NCBI RefSeq assembly: GCF_030944405.1
Contig: NZ_CP132339.1
Coordinates: 434,001-498,000, forward strand
Reading direction: 5' to 3'
From: Janthinobacterium sp. J1-1
Lineage (GTDB): Bacteria > Pseudomonadota > Gammaproteobacteria > Burkholderiales > Burkholderiaceae_D
Length of the DNA: 64,000 bases
Part shown: piece by piece, positions 38,629-50,698 of the stretch
Layout of the letters: each line of letters starts with the position of its first letter
How positions within the stretch are numbered: the first letter of the stretch is position 1
Notes under the pieces: model-generated
Seen by the model: the letters and a program-made list of their open reading frames with translations, nothing else
Database searches by the model: none
Told to the model about the DNA's origin: nothing
Made by a program: the position numbers and the translations under genes

Positions 38629-39102
38629 ATGTTTTCATTTTCCGAACAGCTGTCCCAAGCCGGCAAGGCCATCTACGCCGCTCAGGTGAGCAGCGCCCAG
38701 GCCCTGGCCGAAGCGGCGTTTCAAGGCGGTGCCAGGCTGATCGACCTGCAGCTCGATGCCGCCCGCTCGTCGCTCGCTGCCAGCACGGTAGCGGCGCAGC
38801 AATTGTTGTCGGCACGCGATCCGAAAACGCTGTTGGAATTGTCGCGCACGCAGTCGCAACTGGCCATGGAACGCATCGGTTCCTATGGGCGCCAGGCAAA
38901 GGACGTTGCCCAAGAAAACCAGGAAAATTTCACGGCTGTGACAAAGGGTGAGTTTGCTGCATCGCGTCAAAAATTCGGTGAACTGTTGCAGGTCGTGAAG
39001 GAGACACCGTTCCCTCTGATAAACCCGTTCAATAATTTTCTAAAAAGCCCTTTCGGCGCTGCCGATGAAGGGTATGATAAAAACACGCGTCCTGATCATT
39101 GA
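38629..39102 (+). CDS. phaP: phasin family protein (PHB granule-associated)
   Basis: 157 residues from the ATG at 38629, with a strong GAGGAGGT six bases ahead. It is amphipathic and mostly helical (phasin_2 pattern): FSEQLSQAGKAIYAAQVSSAQALAEAAFQGGARLIDLQLDAARSSL, then a coiled-coil-like middle. Phasins coat PHB granules and control their size. It is followed by phaA and phaB, consistent with the role. The upstream frame to 38578 is not needed. Confidence 0.88.
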   Translation: MFSFSEQLSQAGKAIYAAQVSSAQALAEAAFQGGARLIDLQLDAARSSLAASTVAAQQLLSARDPKTLLELSRTQSQLAMERIGSYGRQAKDVAQENQENFTAVTKGEFAASRQKFGELLQVVKETPFPLINPFNNFLKSPFGAADEGYDKNTRPDH

Positions 39103-39295
39103 CAGGAACCGCGCGGCCCGGCAGCGGCTATCCGCCGCGCCAGGCCGCCCGCCATCACCGCCAGGCCGGCCGCCATCATTGCCGGCCACGCCAGTGGTGC
39201 GACTGAAGCAAAAACGCATGTAGTGATGCAGCTGGTTGCGTCTTCCCGGATTCATCAACACCTTGGCCGTCATGGCCAGCATATCGGAGAAATAA

Positions 39296-40474
39296 ATGGA
39301 TGATGTCGTAATCGTGGCCGCCGGCCGTACCGCAGTGGGCAAATTCGGTGGCAGCCTGGCCAAGATTCCTGCGTCCGAACTGGGCGCACATGTAATCAAG
39401 GGCTTGCTGGCGCAAACCGGCATCGACCCGAACCTGATCAGCGAAGCGATCCTGGGCCAGGTACTGACGGCCGGCGTCGGCCAGAATGCCGCGCGCCAGG
39501 CCGTCATCAAGGCCGGCCTGCCGAGCGCCATTCCCGCCTTCACCATCAACAAGGTGTGCGGCAGCGGCCTGAAAGCCACCCACCTGGCGGCGCAGGCGAT
39601 CAAGTGCGGCGACGCCAACATCATCATCGCCGGCGGCCAGGAAAACATGAGCGCCTCGCCCCACGTGATGAACGGTTCGCGCGACGGTTTCCGCATGGGT
39701 GACTTCAAGATGACCGACACCATGATCGTCGATGGCCTGTGGGACGTCTACAACCAGTACCACATGGGCATCACGGCGGAAAACGTCGCCAAGAAATACG
39801 AAGTGTCGCGCGCCGAGCAGGATGAATTCGCGCTGCAGTCGCAACTGAAGGCCGAAGCGGCGCAAAAAGCGGGCAAGTTCAAGGATGAAATCCTGCCGCT
39901 GGAAATTGCCAACAAAAAAGGCACGGTCGTGTTCGACAGCGACGAATACATCAAGCCGGGCTCGACCCTGGAATCGCTGGCCGGCCTGCGCCCCGCGTTT
40001 TCCAAGGAAGGCAGCGTCACCGCCGGTAACGCCTCGGGCCTGAACGACGGCGCCGCCGCCGTCATCATGATGTCGGCCGCGCAAGCGAAGGAACTGGGGC
40101 TGAAACCGCTGGCACGCATCAAGGCCTACGCCTCGTCGGGCCTGGACCCGGCCGTGATGGGCATGGGTCCCGTCTCGGCTTCGCGCCTGTGCCTGAAAAA
40201 AGCCGGCTGGACGCATGAAGAGCTGGACCTGATGGAAATCAACGAAGCGTTTGCCGCGCAGGCGATCGCCGTCAACAAGGAAATGGGCTGGGATACCAGC
40301 AAGATCAACGTGAATGGCGGCGCGATCGCCATCGGCCACCCGATCGGCGCCTCGGGCGCGCGCATCCTGGTCACTTTGATTCACGAAATGATACGCCGCG
40401 ACGCGAAAAAAGGCCTGGCCGCCTTGTGCATCGGCGGCGGCATGGGTGTCGCTTTGGCGATTGAGCGCGATTAA
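39296..40474 (+). CDS. phaA: acetyl-CoA acetyltransferase (beta-ketothiolase)
   Basis: 392 residues, the PhaA/AtoB length. The nucleophile Cys is in [10 protein letters not shown] (about 88), the His in [14 protein letters not shown] (about 348) and the second Cys in LCIGGGMG (about 378). It condenses two acetyl-CoA to acetoacetyl-CoA, the first step of PHB synthesis. A 9-bp hairpin and 84 bp separate it from phaB. The polymerase gene phaC is not in the window. Confidence 0.95.
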   Translation: MDDVVIVAAGRTAVGKFGGSLAKIPASELGAHVIKGLLAQTGIDPNLISEAILGQVLTAGVGQNAARQAVIKAGLPSAIPAFTINKVCGSGLKATHLAAQAIKCGDANIIIAGGQENMSASPHVMNGSRDGFRMGDFKMTDTMIVDGLWDVYNQYHMGITAENVAKKYEVSRAEQDEFALQSQLKAEAAQKAGKFKDEILPLEIANKKGTVVFDSDEYIKPGSTLESLAGLRPAFSKEGSVTAGNASGLNDGAAAVIMMSAAQAKELGLKPLARIKAYASSGLDPAVMGMGPVSASRLCLKKAGWTHEELDLMEINEAFAAQAIAVNKEMGWDTSKINVNGGAIAIGHPIGASGARILVTLIHEMIRRDAKKGLAALCIGGGMGVALAIERD

Positions 40475-40491
40475 TTTTCGGCGCATCAGCT

Positions 40492-40512
40492 CCGGCAGGC
40501 GGCGCCTGCCGG
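40492..40512 (+). repeat. intercistronic hairpin between phaA and phaB
   Basis: Perfect 9-bp inverted repeat CCGGCAGGC/GCCTGCCGG with a three-base loop and no T-run, so it is more likely an mRNA-processing or stability element than a terminator. Confidence 0.6.
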
Positions 40513-40558
40513 TATAACGACAAAATTCAAATAGCAGCACGACACTGAGGGGATGAAA

Positions 40559-41299
40559 ATGGCAAGAGTTGCATTAGTAACCGGCGGCATGGGTGGTCTG
40601 GGCGAAGCGGTGTGCTTCAAGTTGGCGGCGCTGGGCTATCGCGTGGTGACCACGTATTCTCCGGGCAACACCAAGGTCGATGAATGGCTGGCGACCACCA
40701 AGGACCAGGGCTATGACTTCAAGGCCTACCCTTGCGACGTGGCGGACTACGATTCGGCCGCCGCTTGCGTGGCGGCGGTGGAAAAGGAAATCGGCCCGGT
40801 CGACGTGCTGGTCAATAACGCCGGCATCACGCGCGACATGACTTTCAAGAAGATGGACAAGCCGAACTGGGACGCCGTGATGGGCACCAATCTCGACTCC
40901 GTTTTCAACATGACCAAACCGGTTTGCGACGGCATGGTCGAACGCGGCTGGGGCCGCATCATCAATATCTCGTCCGTGAACGGCCAGAAGGGCGCCTTCG
41001 GCCAGACCAACTATTCGGCCGCCAAGGCCGGCATGCATGGTTTCACCAAGTCGCTGGCGCTGGAAGTGGCGCGCAAGAACGTCACCGTCAACACCATTTC
41101 GCCAGGCTATATCGGCACCAAGATGGTGATGGCGATTCCACAGGAAGTGCTGGACAGCAAAATCATCCCGCAAATCCCGATGGCGCGCCTGGGCAAGCCC
41201 GAAGAAGTGGCCGGCCTGGTGGCCTACCTGGCCTCCGATGAGGCAGCCTTTGTCACGGGCGCCAATATTTCGATCAACGGCGGCCAGCACATGTCGTAA
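40559..41299 (+). CDS. phaB: acetoacetyl-CoA reductase
   Basis: 246 residues from ATG 40559. GAGGGG lies seven bases before it and is too close to the alternative ATG at 40553. SDR fold: cofactor loop TGGMGGLGEAV, NNAG in LVNNAGITRD, catalytic Ser in INISSVNGQKG and YSAAK (Tyr about 151, Lys about 155). GYIGTKMV and INGGQHMS are PhaB-typical. It reduces acetoacetyl-CoA to (R)-3-hydroxybutyryl-CoA with NADPH. Confidence 0.95.
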   Translation: MARVALVTGGMGGLGEAVCFKLAALGYRVVTTYSPGNTKVDEWLATTKDQGYDFKAYPCDVADYDSAAACVAAVEKEIGPVDVLVNNAGITRDMTFKKMDKPNWDAVMGTNLDSVFNMTKPVCDGMVERGWGRIINISSVNGQKGAFGQTNYSAAKAGMHGFTKSLALEVARKNVTVNTISPGYIGTKMVMAIPQEVLDSKIIPQIPMARLGKPEEVAGLVAYLASDEAAFVTGANISINGGQHMS

Positions 41300-41317
41300 G
41301 CAGTACGCTACACCATC

Positions 41318-41345
41318 AAAAAAGGCAGCCTCGGCTGCCTTTTTT
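41318..41345. terminator. bidirectional rho-independent terminator
   Basis: AAAAAAGGCAGCC/GGCTGCCTTTTTT with a TC loop lies between phaB (+) and the LysE-family gene (-). It suits both directions. Confidence 0.92.
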
Positions 41346-41354
41346 GTTGTGCGG

Positions 41355-41978
41355 TCAGCCCAGCACCAGCCGCCCCGCCAGCAGCATGAACACGGTCGGC
41401 AGCACGAACTTGCCGTAGGGCGAAGGCTTGCCGCGCAGGCGCTGCGCCAGGCGCGCGGCCAATACGGCGTAGACGGCGTCGAACAACAGGCCGACCAGCA
41501 CCAGGGCGGCGCCCAGGCGCAGGTATTGCAGGCCCATGCTGTCGCCATTGATGACGACGAATTGCGGCAGGAACATGCTACAAAACAGCAGCGCCTTGGG
41601 ATTGAGCAAATTGGTCAGGAAGCCGCGCACGAAACTGGCGCGCGCGCTGTGCGTGGTGGCGGGCGCTACCGTCTCCTCTGCGTCGCGCCTGGACAGCGCC
41701 GCCTGCAGCAGCCGCGCCGCCAGGTAGAACAGATAGGCGGCGCCGGCCCATTTGACCCACCGCAACGCTTCCGGATGCGTGACCATCAGCGCCGCCAGGC
41801 CGGCGCCGGACAGGGCCACGTGCATGGCGCGCGCGCCGGCGATGCCCAGCGCCGTCACCAGGGCCGTGGCCACGCCGCGCGCCGCGCCGGTCGCCAGCAC
41901 CAGCGCCATGTCGGGCCCGGGCAATAAAAACGCGCCGGCCAGTGCCAGCAGGTACATCAAAAAGGTAGAATCGGACAT
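41355..41978 (-). CDS. LysE/RhtB-family amino acid exporter
   Basis: 207 residues from the ATG at 41978 (MSDSTFLMYL), with about six TM helices. LysE-type signatures are LLPGPDMALVLATGAARG near the start and the central NLLNPKALLFCSMFLPQF. It exports an amino acid or derivative. The divergent Lrp/AsnC-type gene is the expected regulator, and this pairing is common. Confidence 0.92.
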   Translation of the reverse strand: MSDSTFLMYLLALAGAFLLPGPDMALVLATGAARGVATALVTALGIAGARAMHVALSGAGLAALMVTHPEALRWVKWAGAAYLFYLAARLLQAALSRRDAEETVAPATTHSARASFVRGFLTNLLNPKALLFCSMFLPQFVVINGDSMGLQYLRLGAALVLVGLLFDAVYAVLAARLAQRLRGKPSPYGKFVLPTVFMLLAGRLVLG

Positions 41979-42134
41979 GGTGGCGGCAGGCAATCAGGTG
42001 AACAGGGAAGTGGCAACGGCAGCGGTGTGCGCACGGCCTCATTATGTTCTTGCCCAATTGAAATGTGCTTGCTATTGCTGCCTGCCATGTTCTAGTATCT
42101 GGGTAGATTCCACCCGTAATAAAACAATAAATAG

Positions 42135-42617
42135 ATGAAAATTTCAGATGTAAGCCTGGATGCCACGGATTTGCAGATACTCAGGCTGTTGCAGGAAGAA
42201 GGACGGTTGTCGAATGCGCGCCTGGCCGATCGCCTGAAGCTCAGTGAAACGCCGGTCTGGCGCCGCTTGCGCCGGCTGGAAGAAGAGGGTTTCATTACCG
42301 GCTACCAGGCGCTGCTCAACCGCAAGAAGCTGGGCATCGGCCTGGTGGCGTTCGTGCGCATCGTGTTTGCCAACCATGGCAATGAACAGCCGTCGCAGTT
42401 CGAGCAGGCGATCGCGTCCATTCCTGAAATTTTATCGTGCCACAATGTGGCGGGTGAAGCCGATTATTTCCTGCAAGTGGTGGCGCGCGACCTGGAAGCG
42501 TATGGCGAATTCGTCTCCAACGTCTTGCGCCGCCTGCCTGGCGTGGCGGAAATCCAGTCCAGCCTGTCGATGCGCGAGATCAAGTCGTCGAACCGGCTGC
42601 CCTTGCCGCTGGCCTGA
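42135..42617 (+). CDS. Lrp/AsnC-family transcriptional regulator
   Basis: 160 residues. The N-terminal HTH (LDATDLQILRLLQEEGRLSNARLADRLKLSETPVWRRLRRLEEEGFI) is followed by the RAM domain with EILSCHNVAGEADYFLQVVARDLEAY, the ligand-binding core. The start ATG has only a weak upstream site. It is divergent from the LysE-family exporter and likely controls it in response to an amino acid. Confidence 0.92.
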   Translation: MKISDVSLDATDLQILRLLQEEGRLSNARLADRLKLSETPVWRRLRRLEEEGFITGYQALLNRKKLGIGLVAFVRIVFANHGNEQPSQFEQAIASIPEILSCHNVAGEADYFLQVVARDLEAYGEFVSNVLRRLPGVAEIQSSLSMREIKSSNRLPLPLA

Positions 42618-42644
42618 GGCCGGTCCAATATAGTGAGTACCGCC

Positions 42645-43601
42645 ATGCCCGATACCTTGTCACCGTTGTTTCCCGCCTTGCTGCCAAACCGGCACGGCAT
42701 GCTGGCCGTCGATGCGCTGCACACCATTTACTGGGAAGAGTGCGGCAACCCGGACGGCATTCCCGTGCTGTTCCTGCATGGCGGCCCGGGCGCCGGCCTG
42801 TCGCCGCAGCACCGCCGCTTTTTCGACCCGCAGCGCTACCGCGTGATCCTGTTCGACCAGCGCGGCGCCGGCAAGTCCACCCCGCTGGGCGAATGGCGCA
42901 ACAACACCACGCAGCTGCTGATCGACGACATCGAACAGCTGCGCGCCCAGTTCGGCATCGCGCAATGGCTGGTGTTCGGCGGCTCCTGGGGTTCGACCCT
43001 GGCCCTCGCTTACGGCGAAGCCCATCCCGAAGCATGCCTCGGTTTCGTGCTGCGCGGCATTTTCCTGTGCACGCAGGCCGAGATCGACTGGTTCATCGAA
43101 GGCGTGCGCTGGTTTTATCCGGAACTGTACGAAGAATTTGCCGCCCCGATTCCCGAGGACGAGCGCGGCGACCTGCTGGCCGCCTACGTGAAACGCATCC
43201 TCAGCGCCGACCCGGCCGTATATTGGCCGGCCGCGCGCGCCTGGAGCCGCTTCGAAGGGCGCCGCGTCTACCTGATGCCGCAGCCGGAGGATAGCCCCAA
43301 CGATGCGCTGGACCTGGGCGTGGGCCGGCTCGAGTCGCACTATATGGCCAAGCTGGGTTTCCTCGAGGAAGACCAGCTGATCCGGCAATTGCAGCGCATC
43401 GCGCATTTGCCGGCAGTCATCGTGCAAGGGCGCTACGACGCCATCTGCCCGCCGCTGTCGGCGTACCGGCTGCACCAGGCCTGGCCCGGTTCGCAGCTGG
43501 AGATGATCCCGGACGCGGGCCATGGCGCGCTGGAACGGGGCATCGCCTCGGCGTTGGTGAACGCCACACAACGTTTCCAGCCGGGCCGCGGCTTCGTCTA
43601 G
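42645..43601 (+). CDS. pip: proline iminopeptidase
   Basis: 318 residues from the ATG at 42645 (a GTG at 42633 is possible). Alpha/beta hydrolase of peptidase family S33: oxyanion loop LHGGPGAGLSPQHRRFFDP, DQRGAGKST, nucleophile Ser in FGGSWGSTLALAY (about 112), Asp in QGRYDAICP and His in DAGHGALE. It releases N-terminal proline from peptides in the cytosol. Length and motifs fit the bacterial Pip family. Confidence 0.94.
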   Translation: MPDTLSPLFPALLPNRHGMLAVDALHTIYWEECGNPDGIPVLFLHGGPGAGLSPQHRRFFDPQRYRVILFDQRGAGKSTPLGEWRNNTTQLLIDDIEQLRAQFGIAQWLVFGGSWGSTLALAYGEAHPEACLGFVLRGIFLCTQAEIDWFIEGVRWFYPELYEEFAAPIPEDERGDLLAAYVKRILSADPAVYWPAARAWSRFEGRRVYLMPQPEDSPNDALDLGVGRLESHYMAKLGFLEEDQLIRQLQRIAHLPAVIVQGRYDAICPPLSAYRLHQAWPGSQLEMIPDAGHGALERGIASALVNATQRFQPGRGFV

Positions 43602-43703
43602 CCCTGCGGGCGCGGCAGCCTACCGTTGCACCGCCCGCGCCTGCTACACTAGCGCCTGTGCCGGCACCGGCGTCGGTGGCAGCCTGAACCATTACCTTTA
43701 TCC

Positions 43704-44144
43704 ATGAACATACAGATCGGCGACATTGGCCACATCATCCAGCTGGCGATTGCGCCTGTATTCCTGCTGACCGGCATCGGCACCATGCTGGTGGTGCTGA
43801 CCAACCGCCTGGGCCGCATCATCGACCGCACGCGGGTGCTGGAAGACCGGCTCGATATCGGCTACAACGACTTTTACATGGATGAGCTCGATACCCTGTA
43901 CCGGCGCACCCATCTGATCAATTATTCGATTTCCCTCAGCACGGCATGCGGTTTCTTCGTCTGCGTCATTATCGCCATGCTGTTTTTGGGCGATATTCTG
44001 AACCTGACCCTCGATAAATACATCGCCGTGTTTTTCGTGCTGGCCGTGATCTGCCTGATCGGCTGTTTCACTTACCTGCTGCGCGAGATTTATCTTGCCG
44101 CCACCGCCCAGCGCATCCGGCGCCATATCCGTCCGCCACGCTAA
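43704..44144 (+). CDS. DUF2721 family membrane protein
   Basis: 146 residues with three TM helices (about 8-33, 75-97, 104-128). The first hydrophobic part reads IIQLAIAPVFLLTGIGTMLVVLTNRLGRIIDRTR, the DUF2721 signature. Role unknown. Confidence 0.85.
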   Translation: MNIQIGDIGHIIQLAIAPVFLLTGIGTMLVVLTNRLGRIIDRTRVLEDRLDIGYNDFYMDELDTLYRRTHLINYSISLSTACGFFVCVIIAMLFLGDILNLTLDKYIAVFFVLAVICLIGCFTYLLREIYLAATAQRIRRHIRPPR

Positions 44145-44191
44145 GCGGCCTGCGCCGGTTTTTACCCTTATTTTGAAGATTGAGTCTGAGC

Positions 44192-44647
44192 ATGCACGAT
44201 TACCAACGTCCCCCCACACTGCACCGCTACGGCCAGCGCAGTGAACTCGAACTGGCGCTGAGCCTGGGCCAGTTCCGTTTGACCCCGGCCGGCAACTGCC
44301 TCACCTTGAGTTTTTCGCAAGTGTGGGACAAGAAACTGTTTGACCTGTTCGCGCCGGCCGACAGCTGCCTGATCATCCATAACACGGAAGAGTTCGGCGA
44401 ACGCCTGCACCGCGCCGTGCAGCGCACCCTGCCCAGCTGGGCAGGCATCGACGGCCTGGTCGAATACGGCCAGCGCGCCGCCCTGGGCGCCGCATTTACC
44501 AAGACGCGTGAAGAGGCCGTCGAGCAGGAATGGCTGTTCGCCTGGCGCTCGATGCAGCCGCAGGCCAGCCTGAATCCGGTGACGGTCAAGCTGGGCAACC
44601 TGGAAAACTACGCCGAGCTCCGCGACCGCGACACGTATCTGGCCTGA
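44192..44647 (+). CDS. hypothetical protein (151 aa)
   Basis: Start taken at the ATG 44192. A TTG at 44180 is possible. The product is soluble with no signal peptide. It is rich in aromatic and acidic residues (LTLSFSQVWDKKLFDLFAPADSCLIIHN, EQEWLFAWRSMQPQASL). I do not recognise the family. It follows the DUF2721 gene by 47 bp on the same strand and faces the SRPBCC gene convergently. Confidence 0.68.
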   Translation: MHDYQRPPTLHRYGQRSELELALSLGQFRLTPAGNCLTLSFSQVWDKKLFDLFAPADSCLIIHNTEEFGERLHRAVQRTLPSWAGIDGLVEYGQRAALGAAFTKTREEAVEQEWLFAWRSMQPQASLNPVTVKLGNLENYAELRDRDTYLA

Positions 44648-44662
44648 GTCTGGCCTGATTCC

Positions 44663-47463
<2,801 letters not shown>

Positions 47464-47485
47464 AAACAGCGTATGCGGGACAATA

Positions 47486-49189
47486 TCAATGTCCCTTTTT
47501 CTCGCTATCAAAACTGTGCAGCACATGGTCGATCATGCCGTTGGCCAGTTCGTGCTCGCCGATAAATACCTTGCCGGCGTTTTCCGCGCGCAGCAGTTCG
47601 GCTTCTTCCTCGCTGTGGGTACGCACCACCGTCAGGATGGCCGGGTTCAGCGCGCGTGCCGTTTCGATCATGGCGCGCACGTGGAAGGTGTCCGGCGTGG
47701 CGATCACCAGCATGGTGGCGTGCGTGATATGGGCCTGGATCAGCACGGCGGGTTCGCCCGCGTTGCCGGCCACGGCGGGGATGCCGTCCTTGCGCAGCTG
47801 GTCGACGATCTCGCGGTTTTCTTCTGCCACCACGAAGTGGATGCCGCGTTCCATCAGGGCGGCGGCGATGCGGCGGCCCACGCGGCCGTAGCCGACCAGC
47901 ACGATCTGGCCATGCAGTTTTTCCTGCGGCACCGTCATCGGCAGTTCGGCCAGCGGGTCATTCGTGCGCTCGAACTTGCGGGCGAAATCGCTGTTGCCGA
48001 TTACGCGCAGCAGCGGCTTGGCCATGCTGAACACCACCGGGTTGAGGGCGATCGATAAAATCGCGCCGGCCAGGATCAGGCTTTGCCCTTCCTGCGGCAT
48101 CAGGCCCAGCGACAGGCCCAGCGCGGCCAGAATGAACGAGAACTCACCGATCTGCGCCAGGCTGGCCGAGACGATAATCGCGGTCTTCGGCGGATAGCGC
48201 AGCGCCATCACCAGCAAGAAGGCGGCGATCGACTTGCCGAAGATAATGATGGCGCACACGGCCAGCACCTGCAGCGGTTTTTCGACCAGGATATTCGGCT
48301 CGAACAGCATGCCGACCGAGACGAAAAACAGCACCGCGAACGCGTCGCGCAGCGGCAGCGATTCTTCGGCGGCGCGGTGGCTCAGTTCCGATTCACGCAG
48401 CACCATGCCGGCAAAGAAGGCGCCCAGCGCGAACGACACGCCGAACAGCTTGGTCGAGGCGTAGGCGATGCCGACGGCCGCCGCGATCACGCACAGGGTG
48501 AACAGTTCGCGCGAACCGGTGCGCGCCACCTGCCACAAGATCCACGGGAACAGTTTGCGGCCGACCACCAGCATGAAGGCGATAAAGCCGGCTACCTGGC
48601 CCAGGGTGATGGCCAGGGTGCGCCACAGGCTGACTTCTTCCGAACCGGGCGCGACGGTGCCGCCCAAAGTCCCCGCAAATGCCGGCAGCAGCACCAGCAC
48701 CAGCACGGTGACCAGGTCTTCCACCACCAGCCAGCCGACGGCGATGCGTCCGTTGAGGGAGTCGAGAATGCCCCGCTCCTCCAGCGCGCGCAGCAGCACC
48801 ACGGTACTGGCCACCGACAGCGCCAGGCCGAAGATCAGGCCGCCGCCAAGGCTCCAGCCCCACCAGTGGGCCAGGCCCATGCCCATCGCCGTGGCGACGG
48901 CGATCTGCAGGATGGCGCCCGGCAGGGCGATCTTGCGCACATCCCATAAATCCTCGATGGAAAAATGCAGGCCGACTCCGAACATCATCAGCATCACCCC
49001 GATCTCCGCCAATTGCCCGGCGATTTCCGCATCGGCCACGAAACCCGGCGTGGCCGGTCCGATGACGATGCCGGCGGCCAGGTAGCCGACCAAAGCAGGC
49101 AGCTTCAGGCGGGCGGCGATAAAGCCAAAAACGAGGCCAACCCCGAGGGCGGCGGCAATGGTGGTGATCAGACTGATGTCGTGGGGCAT
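47486..49189 (-). CDS. ybaL: CPA2-family cation:proton antiporter with RCK domain (YbaL-like)
   Basis: 567 residues. Twelve or so TM helices form the Na_H_Exchanger domain (LPALVGYLAAGIVIGP, GVMLMMFGVGLHFSIEDL, FGVSFALGAFFAGMVL, ASLAQIGEFSFIL). A cytosolic TrkA-N/RCK domain follows, with the nucleotide-binding VLVGYGRVGRRIAAALMERG (about 423). It exchanges K+ or Na+ for H+ and is gated by nucleotide. No KefF/KefG-like ancillary gene is nearby. The symbol is by overall resemblance only. Confidence 0.9.
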   Translation of the reverse strand: MPHDISLITTIAAALGVGLVFGFIAARLKLPALVGYLAAGIVIGPATPGFVADAEIAGQLAEIGVMLMMFGVGLHFSIEDLWDVRKIALPGAILQIAVATAMGMGLAHWWGWSLGGGLIFGLALSVASTVVLLRALEERGILDSLNGRIAVGWLVVEDLVTVLVLVLLPAFAGTLGGTVAPGSEEVSLWRTLAITLGQVAGFIAFMLVVGRKLFPWILWQVARTGSRELFTLCVIAAAVGIAYASTKLFGVSFALGAFFAGMVLRESELSHRAAEESLPLRDAFAVLFFVSVGMLFEPNILVEKPLQVLAVCAIIIFGKSIAAFLLVMALRYPPKTAIIVSASLAQIGEFSFILAALGLSLGLMPQEGQSLILAGAILSIALNPVVFSMAKPLLRVIGNSDFARKFERTNDPLAELPMTVPQEKLHGQIVLVGYGRVGRRIAAALMERGIHFVVAEENREIVDQLRKDGIPAVAGNAGEPAVLIQAHITHATMLVIATPDTFHVRAMIETARALNPAILTVVRTHSEEEAELLRAENAGKVFIGEHELANGMIDHVLHSFDSEKKGH

Positions 49190-49398
49190 GCGTTATGGGT
49201 TCCTTACAGGAAAAGGATGAAAAAAGATGTTGCTCAGCGGGTAAGTATAAACGCAAGAAAGCTTCAACTGGAAACTTTCCTGGCGCTTTTTTGCAAAAAA
49301 CTTGTGCTGCATCTTCGCCCAGGTGGCCGCGAACGCACACCCATCCACCTGGAACTGCGCCCAATTTCGTCGATCAGGCTTTTTGAACCGACTTTCGC

Positions 49399-50520
49399 TC
49401 AGACCTTTTTGACGACCACGCAGCCGATCGAATAGCCGGCGCCGAACGAGCAGATCACGCCCAGGGCACCCGTTTCCAGGTCGTCTTGATGTTTATGGAA
49501 GGCAATAATCGAGCCGGCCGACGAGGTATTGGCATAGGTGTCGAGGATCACCGGCGCTTCGCCCGGCTCGGCGTCGCGGCCCAGGATCAGGCGCGCGATC
49601 AGCAGATTCATGTTCAGGTTGGCCTGGTGCAGCCAGTAGCGGCGCACTTGCGGCACCTCGACGCCGGCCTTGGCCAGGGTGGCCTTGATCATCTCGGCGG
49701 CCATCGGGCATACTTCCTTGAACACTTTGCGGCCCTGCTGGCGGAACAGTTTGTCGGCCTGGCCCACGCCGGACTCGTCAAAACGGTTCAGAAAGCCGAA
49801 GTTGTTGCGAATCGCATTCGAAAAACGGGTTTTCAGTTCGGTGCCGATAATCTCGAACTGGTGTTCCGACACGGCCGTCTCTTTCGCTTCGACCACGATG
49901 GCGGTGCAGGCGTCGCCAAAAATGAAGTGGCTGTCGCGGTCGCGCCAGTTCAGGTGGCCGCTGGTGATTTCAGGATTCAAGACCAGCACGGCGCGCGCCT
50001 GGCCGCTCTGCACGGCGGCCACCGCCTGCTGGATACCGAAGGTGGCCGACGAGCACGCCACGTTCATGTCGAAGCCATAGCCGTCGATCTCCAGGGCATC
50101 CTGTACTTCGACCGCCAGCGCCGGGTAGGCGCGCTGCATATTGCTGCAGGCCACCAGCACCATGTCGATCTCGGCGGCGGTGCGACCGGCGCGCGCCAGC
50201 GCATCGCGCGCGGCGGCCACGGCCATTTCTGCCTGGATGGAAATCTCCTCATCGGCGCGCTCGGGAATGCGCGACACCATGCGCGCCGGATCGAGGATGC
50301 CTTCTTTTTCCATCACATAGCGCGACTTGATGCCGGACGCCTTTTCGATGAATGCCACGCTCGACAAGTCCAGCGCCGTCGCGGTGCCGGCGGCGATCGC
50401 CTCGGCGTTGTCGGCATTGGCTTTTTCCGCATAGGCATTGAAGCAGGCGACCAGCTCTTCGTTGGAGATCGAAAATGGCGGCGTGTACAGGCCGGTACCG
50501 CTGATGACGACTTGTTTCAT
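49399..50520 (-). CDS. beta-ketoacyl-ACP synthase III-like enzyme (FabH paralogue)
   Basis: 373 residues from the ATG at 50520 (MKQVVISGTGLYTPPFSISNEEL), longer than the usual 320-residue FabH. Active-site triad: Cys in NVACSSATFG (about 155), His in YWLHQANLNMN, Asn in DTYANTSSAG. Thiolase fold. Homologues of this length take acyl-CoA rather than acetyl-CoA in some pseudomonads. The local substrate is not known. It stands alone and may feed medium-chain precursors into lipids or secondary metabolites. No other fatty-acid genes are next to it. Confidence 0.85.
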   Translation of the reverse strand: MKQVVISGTGLYTPPFSISNEELVACFNAYAEKANADNAEAIAAGTATALDLSSVAFIEKASGIKSRYVMEKEGILDPARMVSRIPERADEEISIQAEMAVAAARDALARAGRTAAEIDMVLVACSNMQRAYPALAVEVQDALEIDGYGFDMNVACSSATFGIQQAVAAVQSGQARAVLVLNPEITSGHLNWRDRDSHFIFGDACTAIVVEAKETAVSEHQFEIIGTELKTRFSNAIRNNFGFLNRFDESGVGQADKLFRQQGRKVFKEVCPMAAEMIKATLAKAGVEVPQVRRYWLHQANLNMNLLIARLILGRDAEPGEAPVILDTYANTSSAGSIIAFHKHQDDLETGALGVICSFGAGYSIGCVVVKKV

Positions 50521-50660
50521 GGGGTAGCTTTCAAATTGGGCAATCGGCGCGATGCCGACAAGTGAAGCAAATTCTACACAAACAGGGTCGGCTTGAGAGA
50601 GTTTCGTTGCGGGGAAGGGCGGGATAGTTTGCGCAAGGCGGCGCAAGGTGGGATGAAAAG

Positions 50661-50692
50661 AACAAAGGCAGGGGGCTGGCCCTGCCTTTGTT
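50661..50692 (-). terminator. terminator of the S41 protease gene
   Basis: AACAAAGGCAGGG/CCCTGCCTTTGTT is a 13-bp perfect stem with loop GGCTGG, followed on the minus strand by CTTTTC. It lies 7 bp after the protease stop. Confidence 0.8.
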
Positions 50693-50698
50693 TGTAAA

